Positions 50,381 through 59,791 of a DNA stretch of 64,000 nt are shown here, one piece after another. The position numbers and the translations under genes were made by a program. Every line of letters starts with the position of its first letter. Position 1 is the first letter of the stretch. The stretch spans positions 124,001-188,000 of the forward strand of contig NZ_BSND01000013.1 in NCBI RefSeq assembly GCF_030159795.1, given 5' to 3'. This DNA is from Methylophaga thalassica. Its GTDB lineage: Bacteria; Pseudomonadota; Gammaproteobacteria; Nitrosococcales; Methylophagaceae. The notes under the pieces were generated by a model, which was not told where the DNA came from, made no database searches, and saw only the letters and a list, made by a program, of their open reading frames with translations.

Positions 50381-51313
50381 ATGAAATTCAGTCTAAGACA
50401 ACTTGAAATTTTTGTTGCCGTCAGTCGAACAGGCAGTGTGTCCAAAGCCGCTCAGGCTGTGTTTCTTTCACAGTCTGCAGCGAGTACGGCGCTGGCGGAA
50501 TTTGAGAAACAATATAATGTGCAGCTGTTTGACCGAGTTGGTAAGTCCTTACGAATTAACCAGGCAGGTCAGCAATTGTTACCGCATGCCGTGGAGTTAT
50601 TAGACCGCGCCCAGGAGATTCATAACCTGATGGAAGGTCATGCCGGTTACGGTCTGATGAAAATCGGCGCGACATTGACCATTGGCAATTATTTGGCGAC
50701 GTTGTTGGTTGCCGAGTTTTTACATGAGCATGACGATAGTCGTATTGAGCTGCAGGTTCACAACACCAAAACTATCATTGAGCAAATTGCGAATCATGAA
50801 CTTGATCTTGGTCTGATCGAAGGCGGCTGTCATCATCCGGATATTGAGGTGGAAACCTGGATTGCTGATGAATTAGTGGTGTTTTGTGCTCCGCAGCATC
50901 CGCTGGCAACGAAGAAAAAAGTCACTATGCAGCAGTTACTGGCCGAGCCGTGGATTTTACGGGAGAAAGGGTCGGGCACACGTGAGACCTTTGATCGTGC
51001 TTTTCATAATTACCATTCTCAGCTCAATATTCGTCTGGAGTTGGAGCATACCGAAGCGGTGAAACGTACGGTGGAATCGGGTTTAGGCATCGGCTGTATT
51101 TCTCGTTTGGCATTAAAAGATGCTTTCCGCCGTGGCAGTTTAGTGCCGGTGAATACACCCGCCTTAGATTTGGGGCGGTACTTTTATTTTCTCTGGCATA
51201 AGCAGAAATATCAGACCACTGGCATGCGTGAGTTTTTGGCTTTGTGTAAATCAATTACCGCCGATGTCTCTCGTAGTGACGAGGTCAATTTAACGCGAAT
51301 AATTAAGGAATAA
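50381..51313 (+). CDS. LysR-type regulator of the ETF/FPR genes
   Basis: The 310-residue product has an N-terminal helix-turn-helix (LRQLEIFVAVSRTGSVSKAA, then FLSQSAASTALAEFEKQYNV) and a C-terminal substrate-binding domain (GYGLMKIGATLTIGNYLATL onward). It is divergent from etfB-etfA-fpr and is followed 3 bases later by the ETF-ubiquinone oxidoreductase gene, so it probably controls both arms. In Pseudomonas the LysR protein FinR regulates fpr; similarity to FinR is plausible but not proven here. The effector is unknown. Confidence 0.88.
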   Translation: MKFSLRQLEIFVAVSRTGSVSKAAQAVFLSQSAASTALAEFEKQYNVQLFDRVGKSLRINQAGQQLLPHAVELLDRAQEIHNLMEGHAGYGLMKIGATLTIGNYLATLLVAEFLHEHDDSRIELQVHNTKTIIEQIANHELDLGLIEGGCHHPDIEVETWIADELVVFCAPQHPLATKKKVTMQQLLAEPWILREKGSGTRETFDRAFHNYHSQLNIRLELEHTEAVKRTVESGLGIGCISRLALKDAFRRGSLVPVNTPALDLGRYFYFLWHKQKYQTTGMREFLALCKSITADVSRSDEVNLTRIIKE

Positions 51314-51316
51314 ATC

Positions 51317-52972
51317 ATGCAACGTGATGTAATGAATTATGACTTATTGATTGTCGGGGCTGGGCCAGCAGGGCTGGCTGCGGCTATCCGGTTTAAACAA
51401 TTAGCCAATGATGCAGGAAAAGAGCTCAGCGTCTGTGTGTTGGAAAAAGCGGCAGAAGTCGGTGCACAAATTGTGTCTGGCGCGGTGATTGATCCCATCG
51501 CTTTAAATGAGCTGATACCGGATTGGAAAGAAAAGGGCGCACCATTAAAAACACCCGTAAGCGATGATAAGTTTCAGTTTATGACGGGCAATAAAGCCTG
51601 GACGATTCCCCACTGGCTGATGCCGCCCTTGATGAAAAATAATGGTAACTATATCGGTAGTCTGGGTGAACTATGCAGTTGGTTAGCCGAGCAGGCTGAA
51701 CAGCTCGGTGTGGAAATATATGCCGGATTTTCTGCACAAGAAGCCTTATATGATGAGGAAGGTAATCTGATTGGCGTCATTACCGGAGACATGGGTAGAG
51801 ATGCCCAGGGTCAAGAAACAGCACAGTTTGTTGACGGCATTGAAATTCAGGCGCCTTTTACTTTTATTGCAGAGGGAGCCAGAGGGTCGCTGGCCCGTCA
51901 GTTAGAGTCACATTTCAAGTTGCGAGATGAAAACCGACCAGCCAAGTTCGGCTTAGGTATAAAAGAAATCTGGCGTATTCCAGAACAGCAACATCAGCCA
52001 GGTTATGTGAGTCATAGTTTTGGTTGGCCATTATCTGACGATACCGGCGGTGGGGCATTTGTGTATCACTACGGTGAGCAATTAGTGTCTATCGGGATGG
52101 TGGTGCATTTAGATTACAGCAACCCTTACCTGTCTCCTTTTGAAGAATTTCAACGGTTTAAAACTCATCCGGAGATACGGTCGATGTTATCGGGTGGTAA
52201 GCGTCTTAGTTATGGCGCCAGAGCGATTAGTGAAGGTGGTTTGCAATCTCTGCCCGATCTGATTTTTCCGGGCGGTGCATTTATCGGTTGCAGCGCGGGT
52301 ATGGTGAATGTAGCCAAGATTAAAGGCAGCCATAATGCGATGAAATCTGGCATGTTAGCAGCAGAAGCCGCTTTTGATTATTTTGCTGCCGAGAGTGAAG
52401 GTGGTAAGCGTTTACTTATGGAATATCCCATTAAGTTAAATGACTCATGGGTTTGGAAAGAGCTGGAAAAGGTACGCAACTTTAAACCATTATTGTCACG
52501 CTTTGGTAATTTGGTAGGCGGCGCATTGGCTGGCGTTGAGCTGTGGTTAAGCGCTTTACATATTAAGTTTCCATGGACCTTAAAGCACCAGCAAGCCGAC
52601 CACGACAGTCTTAAGCCAAAAAGCCAGGCGGAAAAAATTGACTACCCGAAACCGGATGGTGAACTGACCTTTGATCGGCTGTCGTCAATCGACTTAAGCA
52701 ATATTGTTCATGATGATAATCAACCTTGCCATCTGCAGTTAAAAGACAAAACGGTACCGATCAGGATTAACCTCACTAACTATGATGCACCAGAGCAACG
52801 TTATTGCCCGGCCGGGGTGTATGAAATTATCGAGCAGGCAGGTGAACCCTCATTACAGATTAATGCTCAGAACTGCATACACTGCAAAACCTGTGATATC
52901 AAAGATCCAACCCAGAATATCTTCTGGGTGCCACCAGAAGGTGGTAGTGGGCCAGTATATAAAGGCATGTAA
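51317..52972 (+). CDS. Electron transfer flavoprotein-ubiquinone oxidoreductase
   Basis: ETF-QO takes electrons from reduced ETF and passes them to ubiquinone in the inner membrane. The 551-residue product has the FAD-binding N-terminus LLIVGAGPAGLAAAIRFKQL, the membrane-contact and quinone region (GLQSLPDLIFPGGAFIGCSA), and a C-terminal 4Fe-4S domain with Cys ligands in CPAGVYE and CIHCKTCDIKDP. Length matches the human and bacterial family. It lies 3 bases after the LysR gene and is divergent from its ETF partner genes, so all three ETF components sit in one locus. AAGGAATAAATC precedes the ATG. Confidence 0.95.
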   Translation: MQRDVMNYDLLIVGAGPAGLAAAIRFKQLANDAGKELSVCVLEKAAEVGAQIVSGAVIDPIALNELIPDWKEKGAPLKTPVSDDKFQFMTGNKAWTIPHWLMPPLMKNNGNYIGSLGELCSWLAEQAEQLGVEIYAGFSAQEALYDEEGNLIGVITGDMGRDAQGQETAQFVDGIEIQAPFTFIAEGARGSLARQLESHFKLRDENRPAKFGLGIKEIWRIPEQQHQPGYVSHSFGWPLSDDTGGGAFVYHYGEQLVSIGMVVHLDYSNPYLSPFEEFQRFKTHPEIRSMLSGGKRLSYGARAISEGGLQSLPDLIFPGGAFIGCSAGMVNVAKIKGSHNAMKSGMLAAEAAFDYFAAESEGGKRLLMEYPIKLNDSWVWKELEKVRNFKPLLSRFGNLVGGALAGVELWLSALHIKFPWTLKHQQADHDSLKPKSQAEKIDYPKPDGELTFDRLSSIDLSNIVHDDNQPCHLQLKDKTVPIRINLTNYDAPEQRYCPAGVYEIIEQAGEPSLQINAQNCIHCKTCDIKDPTQNIFWVPPEGGSGPVYKGM

Positions 52973-53014
52973 GGGTGATACTGACTGACACCAACAGAAT
53001 AAGAGGATGATGTG

Positions 53015-53530
53015 ATGGCGGAAAATGATGCAAATCCAGAAATGGATGAAAAAACCTATGAGTTAGCTCAGCTGGTGTTTCAGTTAGTGCGCGATGGCAA
53101 AGCGGACGAGTTAAAGAAATCACTGGAAATGGGCTTGCCGGTGAATATCCGAACTGGCAACGGCGATAGTTTGTTGATGTTAGCCAGTTACAACGGTCAC
53201 TACGACATGACAAAACTATTATTGGCGCATGGTGCCGACCCAGAACTTGCCAATGATCGTCAGCAAACACCGTTAGCTGGCGTGGCCTTTAAAGGCTACA
53301 AAGACATTGCTGAGTTATTGATTGAGCATGGGGCTAATGTCAATGCGACCACACCGGATGGCAAAACCGCACTGATGTTTGCTGCGATGTTTAACCAACT
53401 CGAAGTGGTGGAGTGTCTTCTGACGCATGGGGCTGATGCCAGTATGATGACGGATGAGGGCAAAACAGCCTTAATGTTGGCTGATGCCATGGGGGCTGCT
53501 GACACCCGGGAACGGCTCAGAAATGCCTGA
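53015..53530 (+). CDS. Ankyrin-repeat protein
   Basis: The 171-residue product has an N-terminal helical pair (ELAQLVFQLVRDGKADELKK) and then about four ankyrin repeats, clearest in NGDSLLMLASYNGHYDMTKL, then ELANDRQQTPLAGVAFKGYK, and TPDGKTALMFAAMFNQLEVV. Ankyrin arrays bind protein partners; no enzyme domain is present. There is no signal peptide, so it is cytoplasmic. The ATG at 53015 has AAGAGG 9-13 bases upstream; the GTG at 53012 is less likely. It stands alone between the ETF-QO gene and the DUF748 gene. Function unknown. Confidence 0.9.
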   Translation: MAENDANPEMDEKTYELAQLVFQLVRDGKADELKKSLEMGLPVNIRTGNGDSLLMLASYNGHYDMTKLLLAHGADPELANDRQQTPLAGVAFKGYKDIAELLIEHGANVNATTPDGKTALMFAAMFNQLEVVECLLTHGADASMMTDEGKTALMLADAMGAADTRERLRNA

Positions 53531-53610
53531 TACGCTTTGCCTGGCAAGTAGAGATAAATTGGTGCAGCGAACTGAATTGTGTACTATTAATTTATCCCAT
53601 CAAGTAAAGA

Positions 53611-56568
53611 ATGATTCCGATGTCATCAGTTAAGACGTTTCTGTTTCGTCACCGCCGCCTGATTATTAGCCTGCTGAGTTTGAGCGTGATTTACACGCTA
53701 GCGGGTTTTTATCTGCTGCCCTGGCTGGCTGAAAAGCAGTTGAAAAGTACATTGGCTCAACGCTTACACCTGCAGGCTCAAGTGCAGGAGATACGTTTTA
53801 ATCCCTATACTTTCGAATTAAGTGTGACGGGATTGGATATTAAAACCAAAGAAAATGAGCCGCTTGCAGCATGGGACTCGGTTTATATCAATGTTGAACC
53901 GAGCCAGTTAGTTAAACGCAATATTCTTATTCGTAACATTGATATTGATGGTGTTAACCTCTATTTCGAGCGTGATTCAGATACAGAAAATACGCTGACA
54001 AAGTTAGCCACTACATGGCAGGAAACCGCTCCAGAGCAGGATGCTGAACCCACTTCCACTGAGCAAGCGGTTTCAGAAGAAGGTGAGCCGCTATTTAATG
54101 TCGTTTTAGATACGCTGAGTTTTGAAGAGGGTCAGCTGCATTATGTCGATAATGTGCCAGCCGAAACGTTTAAAACGGAACTGTCACCCATTAATTTCCA
54201 ATTAAAGAATTTTTCTACCAAAGCAGGTGAGACAGCAAACACCCGCTTAGCTATTGCGCTTGAAGATAAAGCCAACTTAACCATAGCAGGTGATTTTTCC
54301 TTATCGCCACTGAGCCTATCGGGTCAGCTCAGCTTAAGTCAGTTTAACCTGCAGACACCGTATCGTTATTTTAAAGCGCAGTTACCTGTTGAGTTAAAGC
54401 AGGGGCTGGTGGATATTAAACTTGACTACGATTTGAACCTGGCTGGAGAACAGCCCAACGTCGATATTAACAACACCACTATTCAGCTTTCTAAGCTGGA
54501 TGTATATCAGCCGGGCATCACCAAATCGTTAATCACTGACGGTCAGTTAAACGTTGAGAACGGGCATTATCAATATCCGGAAAATCAATTAACGATGGAT
54601 AATGTCGTGGTGAGCAATGCCAAACTGGCTGCTTTGCATAACAAACAGGGCGAGATTAACTGGTTGCAACTCATCGAAGCCTTGCCCAAATCTGACACCG
54701 AAGAGACAGCGTCGTCAGAAGAGACACCCGCATTCAAATTAGCGATTGCTGAAGTCGAACTGAAAGATGTTGCTCTGTCTATTGAAGACCAGCAGCCGGA
54801 ATTAGCCTCAAATATCACATTAAATCTGGCGGCCAGCCTGAAGAATCTGAGTTTGGCAGATAATCAGAAAATGCCATTTACCAGCCGTATTAAAGTCGGT
54901 TCTGGTGGTGAGCTATCTGCTGATGGTGAGCTGCAGCTATTCCCTGTGCTGACGGTGACAGCAGACACGAAAGTCGACCAGCTATCATTGAAACCGCTGC
55001 AGCCTTATATCCATGAATATGCCTATGTCAGCCTGCAGGATGGGCAGATATCCGCCAATGCTTCACTCAAAAGTAATACCGATGATGCTTTATTGGTCAA
55101 AGGCGACTTAGCCTTATCCTCACTGCAGATAGATAATCAAAACCTGAAAGAGAAACTGTTCAGTCTGGAGAAATTATCCGTTAACACCATCGATTTTTCT
55201 CTGAAAAATAAAGACTTGGCAATTTCAGATATTGAAGTCAATAAGTTGTATAGCCGTATCTTTATTAATCAACAAGGCGTGACTAATTTACGTATGTTGT
55301 TAAAAGAGCAGCCGACTAAAACAACAGCGACCACCGCTGAAACTAAAGCTAAAGATGACCCTTACAAAGTGTCGATTGGACAGGTGAGCATTAAAGACGC
55401 CAGTTCACGCTTTACCGATGAAAGTCTACCGATTGTATTTGATACCCAAATGCGTTCGCTGGATGGTGAAATCAGCGGTTTTTCAACTCAATCTGATCAA
55501 GCCGTCGAGTTGAATCTGGAAGGTCAGGTACAAGAGTTTGGCATGGTCGAAATCAAAGGCAGTTTGGCACCGTTTAATATTACGGAGAAAAGTAATGTGG
55601 CGATGTCATTCAGCAATCTCGACTTACCAGCGATGAGTCCGTACACCATCAAATTTGCCGGAAGAAAAATTGCTGATGGCCGTGCGGATGTGAAACTCAA
55701 TTATGCCATTCAGGATGGATCATTAAATGCCACTAACAGTCTGGTGATTCGTGATATTCGTTTAGGTGAACGCGTGGAATCGCCGAATGCAGTGGATTTA
55801 CCCTTGGATCTGGCGGTGGCCTTATTAAAAAACAGTGATGGAGTGATTGATTTAAGTATTCCGGTGACCGGAGATGTGAACAATCCTCAGTTTGAGATGG
55901 GGCCGGCCATACGAAAAGCCATTTTTAATGCGATTCGTAATATTGTGACCTCGCCTTTCCGTTTCCTGGCTAACCTGATCGGAGGCGATGATCAGCCGGT
56001 GAGTGATATTCGTTTTGCTGCCGGACGAGCGGAGCTGACACCCCCACAAAAAGAAGCCTTATTAAAACTCACAGAAGCCCTGGCACAACGCCCACAATTA
56101 ACGCTGGAAATTCCTGCACCCTATGCAGAAAGTATTGATCGTCAGCAACTTCAGTTAAAAGCGGTGGAACAGGACATCGATACAGGTTTAAAACAAACGG
56201 ATGCTGAACAGCAATTATTAGAACGTCGGAAAACCGTATTAGAGCGTTTGTATACGGAACAAGCTATAAGCCCTGACTTATCGGTGCTGAAACTGGAGCT
56301 GATGGCTAAAAATACGGCGGCTGATGACCAAGATCCATCTATTGATCTACTCGCCTATAACAGCAAACTCAAAACCGCTTTAGTCGCCAAAAAAACGGTT
56401 TCTGAAGCCGATCTGAAGCAGCTCGCACAAGCCAGACAAGATGCCGTGATGGCCTATATCAAACAGCAGGCAAAACTCAGTGATGCGCAGCTGCATGCTG
56501 ATGCTATCAGCGCGATTAAGGCCAAAGACGAGGAAGTCGTGATGCGCTTTGATTTGCGCTCGCAATAA
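53611..56568 (+). CDS. DUF748 AsmA-like membrane-anchored protein
   Basis: The 985-residue product has one N-terminal transmembrane helix (LIISLLSLSVIYTLAGFYLL) and a long periplasmic part. That part contains DUF748/AsmA-like regions (VQEIRFNPYTFELSVTGLDI, VDIDGVNLYFERDSD and YTIKFAGRKIADGRADVKLN) and a C-terminal helical region with OmpA-like strand pattern (VSDIRFAAGRAELTPPQKEA). AsmA-like proteins form long bridges that carry phospholipids between the inner and outer membranes; DUF748 members are suspected to do the same. ATG at 53611 and in-frame ATG at 53620 are both possible. Interest is raised by the pqiABC lipid-transport operon less than 2 kb downstream. Confidence 0.87.
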   Translation: MIPMSSVKTFLFRHRRLIISLLSLSVIYTLAGFYLLPWLAEKQLKSTLAQRLHLQAQVQEIRFNPYTFELSVTGLDIKTKENEPLAAWDSVYINVEPSQLVKRNILIRNIDIDGVNLYFERDSDTENTLTKLATTWQETAPEQDAEPTSTEQAVSEEGEPLFNVVLDTLSFEEGQLHYVDNVPAETFKTELSPINFQLKNFSTKAGETANTRLAIALEDKANLTIAGDFSLSPLSLSGQLSLSQFNLQTPYRYFKAQLPVELKQGLVDIKLDYDLNLAGEQPNVDINNTTIQLSKLDVYQPGITKSLITDGQLNVENGHYQYPENQLTMDNVVVSNAKLAALHNKQGEINWLQLIEALPKSDTEETASSEETPAFKLAIAEVELKDVALSIEDQQPELASNITLNLAASLKNLSLADNQKMPFTSRIKVGSGGELSADGELQLFPVLTVTADTKVDQLSLKPLQPYIHEYAYVSLQDGQISANASLKSNTDDALLVKGDLALSSLQIDNQNLKEKLFSLEKLSVNTIDFSLKNKDLAISDIEVNKLYSRIFINQQGVTNLRMLLKEQPTKTTATTAETKAKDDPYKVSIGQVSIKDASSRFTDESLPIVFDTQMRSLDGEISGFSTQSDQAVELNLEGQVQEFGMVEIKGSLAPFNITEKSNVAMSFSNLDLPAMSPYTIKFAGRKIADGRADVKLNYAIQDGSLNATNSLVIRDIRLGERVESPNAVDLPLDLAVALLKNSDGVIDLSIPVTGDVNNPQFEMGPAIRKAIFNAIRNIVTSPFRFLANLIGGDDQPVSDIRFAAGRAELTPPQKEALLKLTEALAQRPQLTLEIPAPYAESIDRQQLQLKAVEQDIDTGLKQTDAEQQLLERRKTVLERLYTEQAISPDLSVLKLELMAKNTAADDQDPSIDLLAYNSKLKTALVAKKTVSEADLKQLAQARQDAVMAYIKQQAKLSDAQLHADAISAIKAKDEEVVMRFDLRSQ

Positions 56569-56720
56569 ATCAAACACGACAGAGACGAGAATTGTAGAGC
56601 GATTTACAGGCTTAAAAGCTGACTTAGAAGATGTCTATGCCACGTTCCATACGGCATCCTGTTAAAGTATGCACTGTTATTAATAGCCTGTTAGTTGGCT
56701 CCCGCCTTTAGGAAAAATGT

Positions 56721-57233
56721 GTGACGAATAATGACGTTTTAAGACGAATCCGTTACATCCTCGACGTTAATGACGCGACGATGATTTCGATTTTTGAACA
56801 AGCCGATATGACGGTGAGCCGTGACGATGTACGCCAGTGGTTGAAGAAAGACGATGATCCTGAATACCAATCATTGAATGACAAACAGATGGCGACCTTT
56901 CTGAACGGATTGATTAACCATCTGCGTGGTAAAAAAGAAGGCGAGCAACCGAAGCCGGAAAAATCACTGAATAACAATATTATCCTCAGAAAGTTGAAGA
57001 TAGCCTTTAACTTACAAAGTGACGAAATATTAGATGTATTGCAGCTGGAAGGTTTCAGCCTGAGCAAACATGAGTTAAGTGCGTTTTTCAGAAAGCCGGA
57101 TCATAAACATTTCCGTGCCTGTAAAGACCAGGTGTTACGTAACTTTCTACAAGGCATGCAACTGAAATTTCACCCAAAGAAAAATGATCTTGAGGGCTTT
57201 AGCTGGCCGTCACTGGATGATAAAGAGAAGTAA
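56721..57233 (+). CDS. DUF1456 (YehS-like) protein
   Basis: The 170-residue product consists of two similar halves of the DUF1456 family. The first is NNDVLRRIRYILDVNDATMI to VRQWLKKDDDP; the second is NNIILRKLKIAFNLQSDEIL to LSAFFRKPDH. This pattern is known from E. coli YehS, whose function is not established. It is cytoplasmic, with no signal peptide. The start is GTG with AGGAAAAATGT upstream. It ends 3 bases before the HI0933-type flavoprotein gene, so the two are co-transcribed. Confidence 0.9.
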   Translation: MTNNDVLRRIRYILDVNDATMISIFEQADMTVSRDDVRQWLKKDDDPEYQSLNDKQMATFLNGLINHLRGKKEGEQPKPEKSLNNNIILRKLKIAFNLQSDEILDVLQLEGFSLSKHELSAFFRKPDHKHFRACKDQVLRNFLQGMQLKFHPKKNDLEGFSWPSLDDKEK

Positions 57234-57236
57234 GTT

Positions 57237-58436
57237 TTGACGAGTCCTCAATTCTTCGACTGCATTGTGATTGGTGCCGGTGCAGCAGGTCTGATGAGTG
57301 CGGCCACCGCCGGTCAACGTGGACGCCGAGTATTAGTGTTAGATCATGCGAATAAGGTGGGTAAGAAAATCTTAATGTCAGGCGGTGGCCGTTGTAATTT
57401 CACCAATCTGTACATGGAGCCGGATAATTATCTGTCGGCAAACCCCCATTTTTGTAAGTCGGCATTAAGCCGTTACACCCAGTATGATTTTCTGGAGCTA
57501 GTCTCGCGCTACCAGCTGGCCTATCACGATAAAGGTGCGGGCGAATTATTCTGTGATGATAAAGCCAGAGATATCCTGAATATTTTATTAGCAGAATGTG
57601 AAACGGGCGGTGTCACCATTCAAACTGATACCGCCATTACAGCCATCAGCAAACAAGACAATGAACAGTTTGTCATCGATACGCCGCGAGGTGAGTACCA
57701 GTGTCATTCACTGGTGATTGCAACGGGTGGCTTGTCTATTCCTAAAATGGGGGCCACTGGCTTTGGTTATAAAATTGCCAGACAATTTGGCCTGAAAGTG
57801 AAAGAGACCGAACCGGCTTTAGTGCCATTTACGCTGAGTGACGCCTGGTTAACCGTGGCGCAGGAGTTAGCCGGGGTATCCATAGATATCAGTGTAACTT
57901 GTCGTCAGCAAACCTTTAATGAAGCCTTATTATTTACGCATCGAGGCTTAAGTGGGCCAGCCATTTTGCAGATATCAAACTACTGGTACAGTTCGGATGA
58001 GATCACGATAGATTTCTTACCAACGCAATCAGTGGCAGAGTTAATTGAACAATGGAAAACGGCTGGAGAAAAAGCCACGCTGAAAACACTGCTGGGGCAT
58101 TATTTACCGAAACGATTTGTGTTGACATGGTTAGGACTGATTGCTGCAGATTTAGGCGATAAATTGGTCAAGCAGTTATCAAATCAGGAAATAGAGAAGC
58201 TGTCACAGTTTTTCCACCACTGGACAATCAAGCCTTCCGGAACAGAAGGTTATCGCACAGCGGAAGTCACCCGCGGTGGTGTTGATACGGACGGCATTTC
58301 GTCAAAGACCTTTGAAGCCAAGACCACAGAAAACTTATATTTTATAGGTGAAGTACTGGATGTGACTGGCTGGTTGGGCGGATTTAATTTCCAATGGGCA
58401 TGGTCAAGTGGTTGGTGTGCAGGGCAATATGTGTAA
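57237..58436 (+). CDS. HI0933/YhiN-family FAD-dependent oxidoreductase
   Basis: The 399-residue product begins with the dinucleotide motif CIVIGAGAAGLMSAATAGQR and has the family motif MSGGGRCNFTNLY near residue 50. The C-terminal region has TRGGVDTDGISSKTFEAKT and LYFIGEVLDVTGWLGGFNFQ, strongly conserved in YhiN/HI0933 proteins. These are flavoproteins of uncertain reaction. The start is TTG with AAAGAGAAG 6-14 bases upstream. It directly follows the DUF1456 gene. Confidence 0.92.
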   Translation: MTSPQFFDCIVIGAGAAGLMSAATAGQRGRRVLVLDHANKVGKKILMSGGGRCNFTNLYMEPDNYLSANPHFCKSALSRYTQYDFLELVSRYQLAYHDKGAGELFCDDKARDILNILLAECETGGVTIQTDTAITAISKQDNEQFVIDTPRGEYQCHSLVIATGGLSIPKMGATGFGYKIARQFGLKVKETEPALVPFTLSDAWLTVAQELAGVSIDISVTCRQQTFNEALLFTHRGLSGPAILQISNYWYSSDEITIDFLPTQSVAELIEQWKTAGEKATLKTLLGHYLPKRFVLTWLGLIAADLGDKLVKQLSNQEIEKLSQFFHHWTIKPSGTEGYRTAEVTRGGVDTDGISSKTFEAKTTENLYFIGEVLDVTGWLGGFNFQWAWSSGWCAGQYV

Positions 58437-58480
58437 GCAGGATCGATTAACGCAGCAAATAGACGCGATGTTATTACGCC

Positions 58481-59791
58481 ATGAAACAAGCGGTATCTCT
58501 ACAGAAGCTTGATAAGAACATTAACGGACAACGTCGGTTACGGGCGTGTCACGAATGTGATTGGGTGTCTGCTTTACCACGACTTCATGCCGGAGAAGTC
58601 GCACAGTGTCCACGTTGCCAACATATTCTGGTAAGACGCCATTACCGTCCGGCCCAACGCAGTCTGGCTTTAGCCATCAGTGCTGTCATCGCATTATTGA
58701 TCGCGGTGAGCTTTCCCTTTGTCAGTTTTTCGATAAAAGGCATTGGCCACAGTATCGAAATCGAACAAACCGCTTCGATGTTATTGAGTTTTGAGCAGCC
58801 TATTGTTGCCATTGTGGTGGCACTGACTATTATCATTCTTCCTGCGCTGTATTTGTTTTCAGTGATCTGGTTACAACTGGTCTTGCTGTTTTCAGAACCA
58901 AAAATAAAACACCGGCAAATTGCGCGCACCTTAAAACATCTGGATAGCTGGATGATGGCTGATGTGTTTATTATCGGTGCATTGGTGAGCTTGTTCAAAA
59001 TTGCTGGCATGGCCGATATTCAGCTGGGTATCGCCTTTTGGGCCTACGCCGTTTTTGCGTTTTTATTATTGATGACAACACGTTCTATCGATGCCGACTG
59101 GATGTGGTTTGCGATTGCTGGCGAACCGCGTGCGCCGGCGCAGACCAGAACCGGGCAAGGAGCCTCTGAACAAGGGCTGACGGGCTGTCCGACCTGTGGT
59201 TTGATTCATACGCTTAATGAAAATGGCGATAATCATTGCATCCGTTGTGGCGAGCCTCTTCATGCACGTGCACCTAAAAGTCTGCAACGAACGATGTCAT
59301 TACTCATCACCGCAACTATTCTGTATATTCCAGCCAATGTCTATCCCATTATGACTACCACCACCTTCGGTCAGGAAAAAAACAGTACCATCATGGGGGG
59401 AGTGATTGATCTGATTCAACATGGATCCTGGCCGATTGCACTAGTGATTTTTATTGCCAGTATTTTGGTGCCGATAGGCAAATTACTCGTCTTGTCGTGG
59501 TTATGCCTGACCGTCAATAATGCTCATCAGCTAAGCCAAATGACGCGTTTGAAATTGTATCGGATTACCGAATTTATCGGTCGATGGTCTATGGTAGACG
59601 TGTTTGTGGTGTCGATTCTGGTGGCCTTGATTCATGCTGGTGACTTAATTTCTGTCACCCCCGGATCAGCCGCTCTGGCCTTCGCTAGTGTGGTTGTACT
59701 AACCATGTTGGCAGCGATCACCTTTGATTCACGATTAATTTGGGATAACCCTCAATCTGAGTTACGACCTATGCGGGGCAAGAAAGTATGA
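58481..59791 (+). CDS. pqiA: PqiA-family inner-membrane protein (lipid transport)
   Basis: PqiA works with PqiB and PqiC in lipid traffic between the membranes. The 436-residue product has two tandem PqiA domains, each starting with a zinc ribbon: C23, C26, C43 and C46 in CHECDW and CPRCQH, then CPTCGLIHTLN and CIRCGEPLH near 240-262. Each domain is followed by about four transmembrane helices. PVSFxx-type loop residues and the MTTTTFGQEK periplasmic segment match E. coli PqiA/YebS (letB partner letA). It overlaps pqiB by 4 bases. Confidence 0.92.
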   Translation: MKQAVSLQKLDKNINGQRRLRACHECDWVSALPRLHAGEVAQCPRCQHILVRRHYRPAQRSLALAISAVIALLIAVSFPFVSFSIKGIGHSIEIEQTASMLLSFEQPIVAIVVALTIIILPALYLFSVIWLQLVLLFSEPKIKHRQIARTLKHLDSWMMADVFIIGALVSLFKIAGMADIQLGIAFWAYAVFAFLLLMTTRSIDADWMWFAIAGEPRAPAQTRTGQGASEQGLTGCPTCGLIHTLNENGDNHCIRCGEPLHARAPKSLQRTMSLLITATILYIPANVYPIMTTTTFGQEKNSTIMGGVIDLIQHGSWPIALVIFIASILVPIGKLLVLSWLCLTVNNAHQLSQMTRLKLYRITEFIGRWSMVDVFVVSILVALIHAGDLISVTPGSAALAFASVVVLTMLAAITFDSRLIWDNPQSELRPMRGKKV

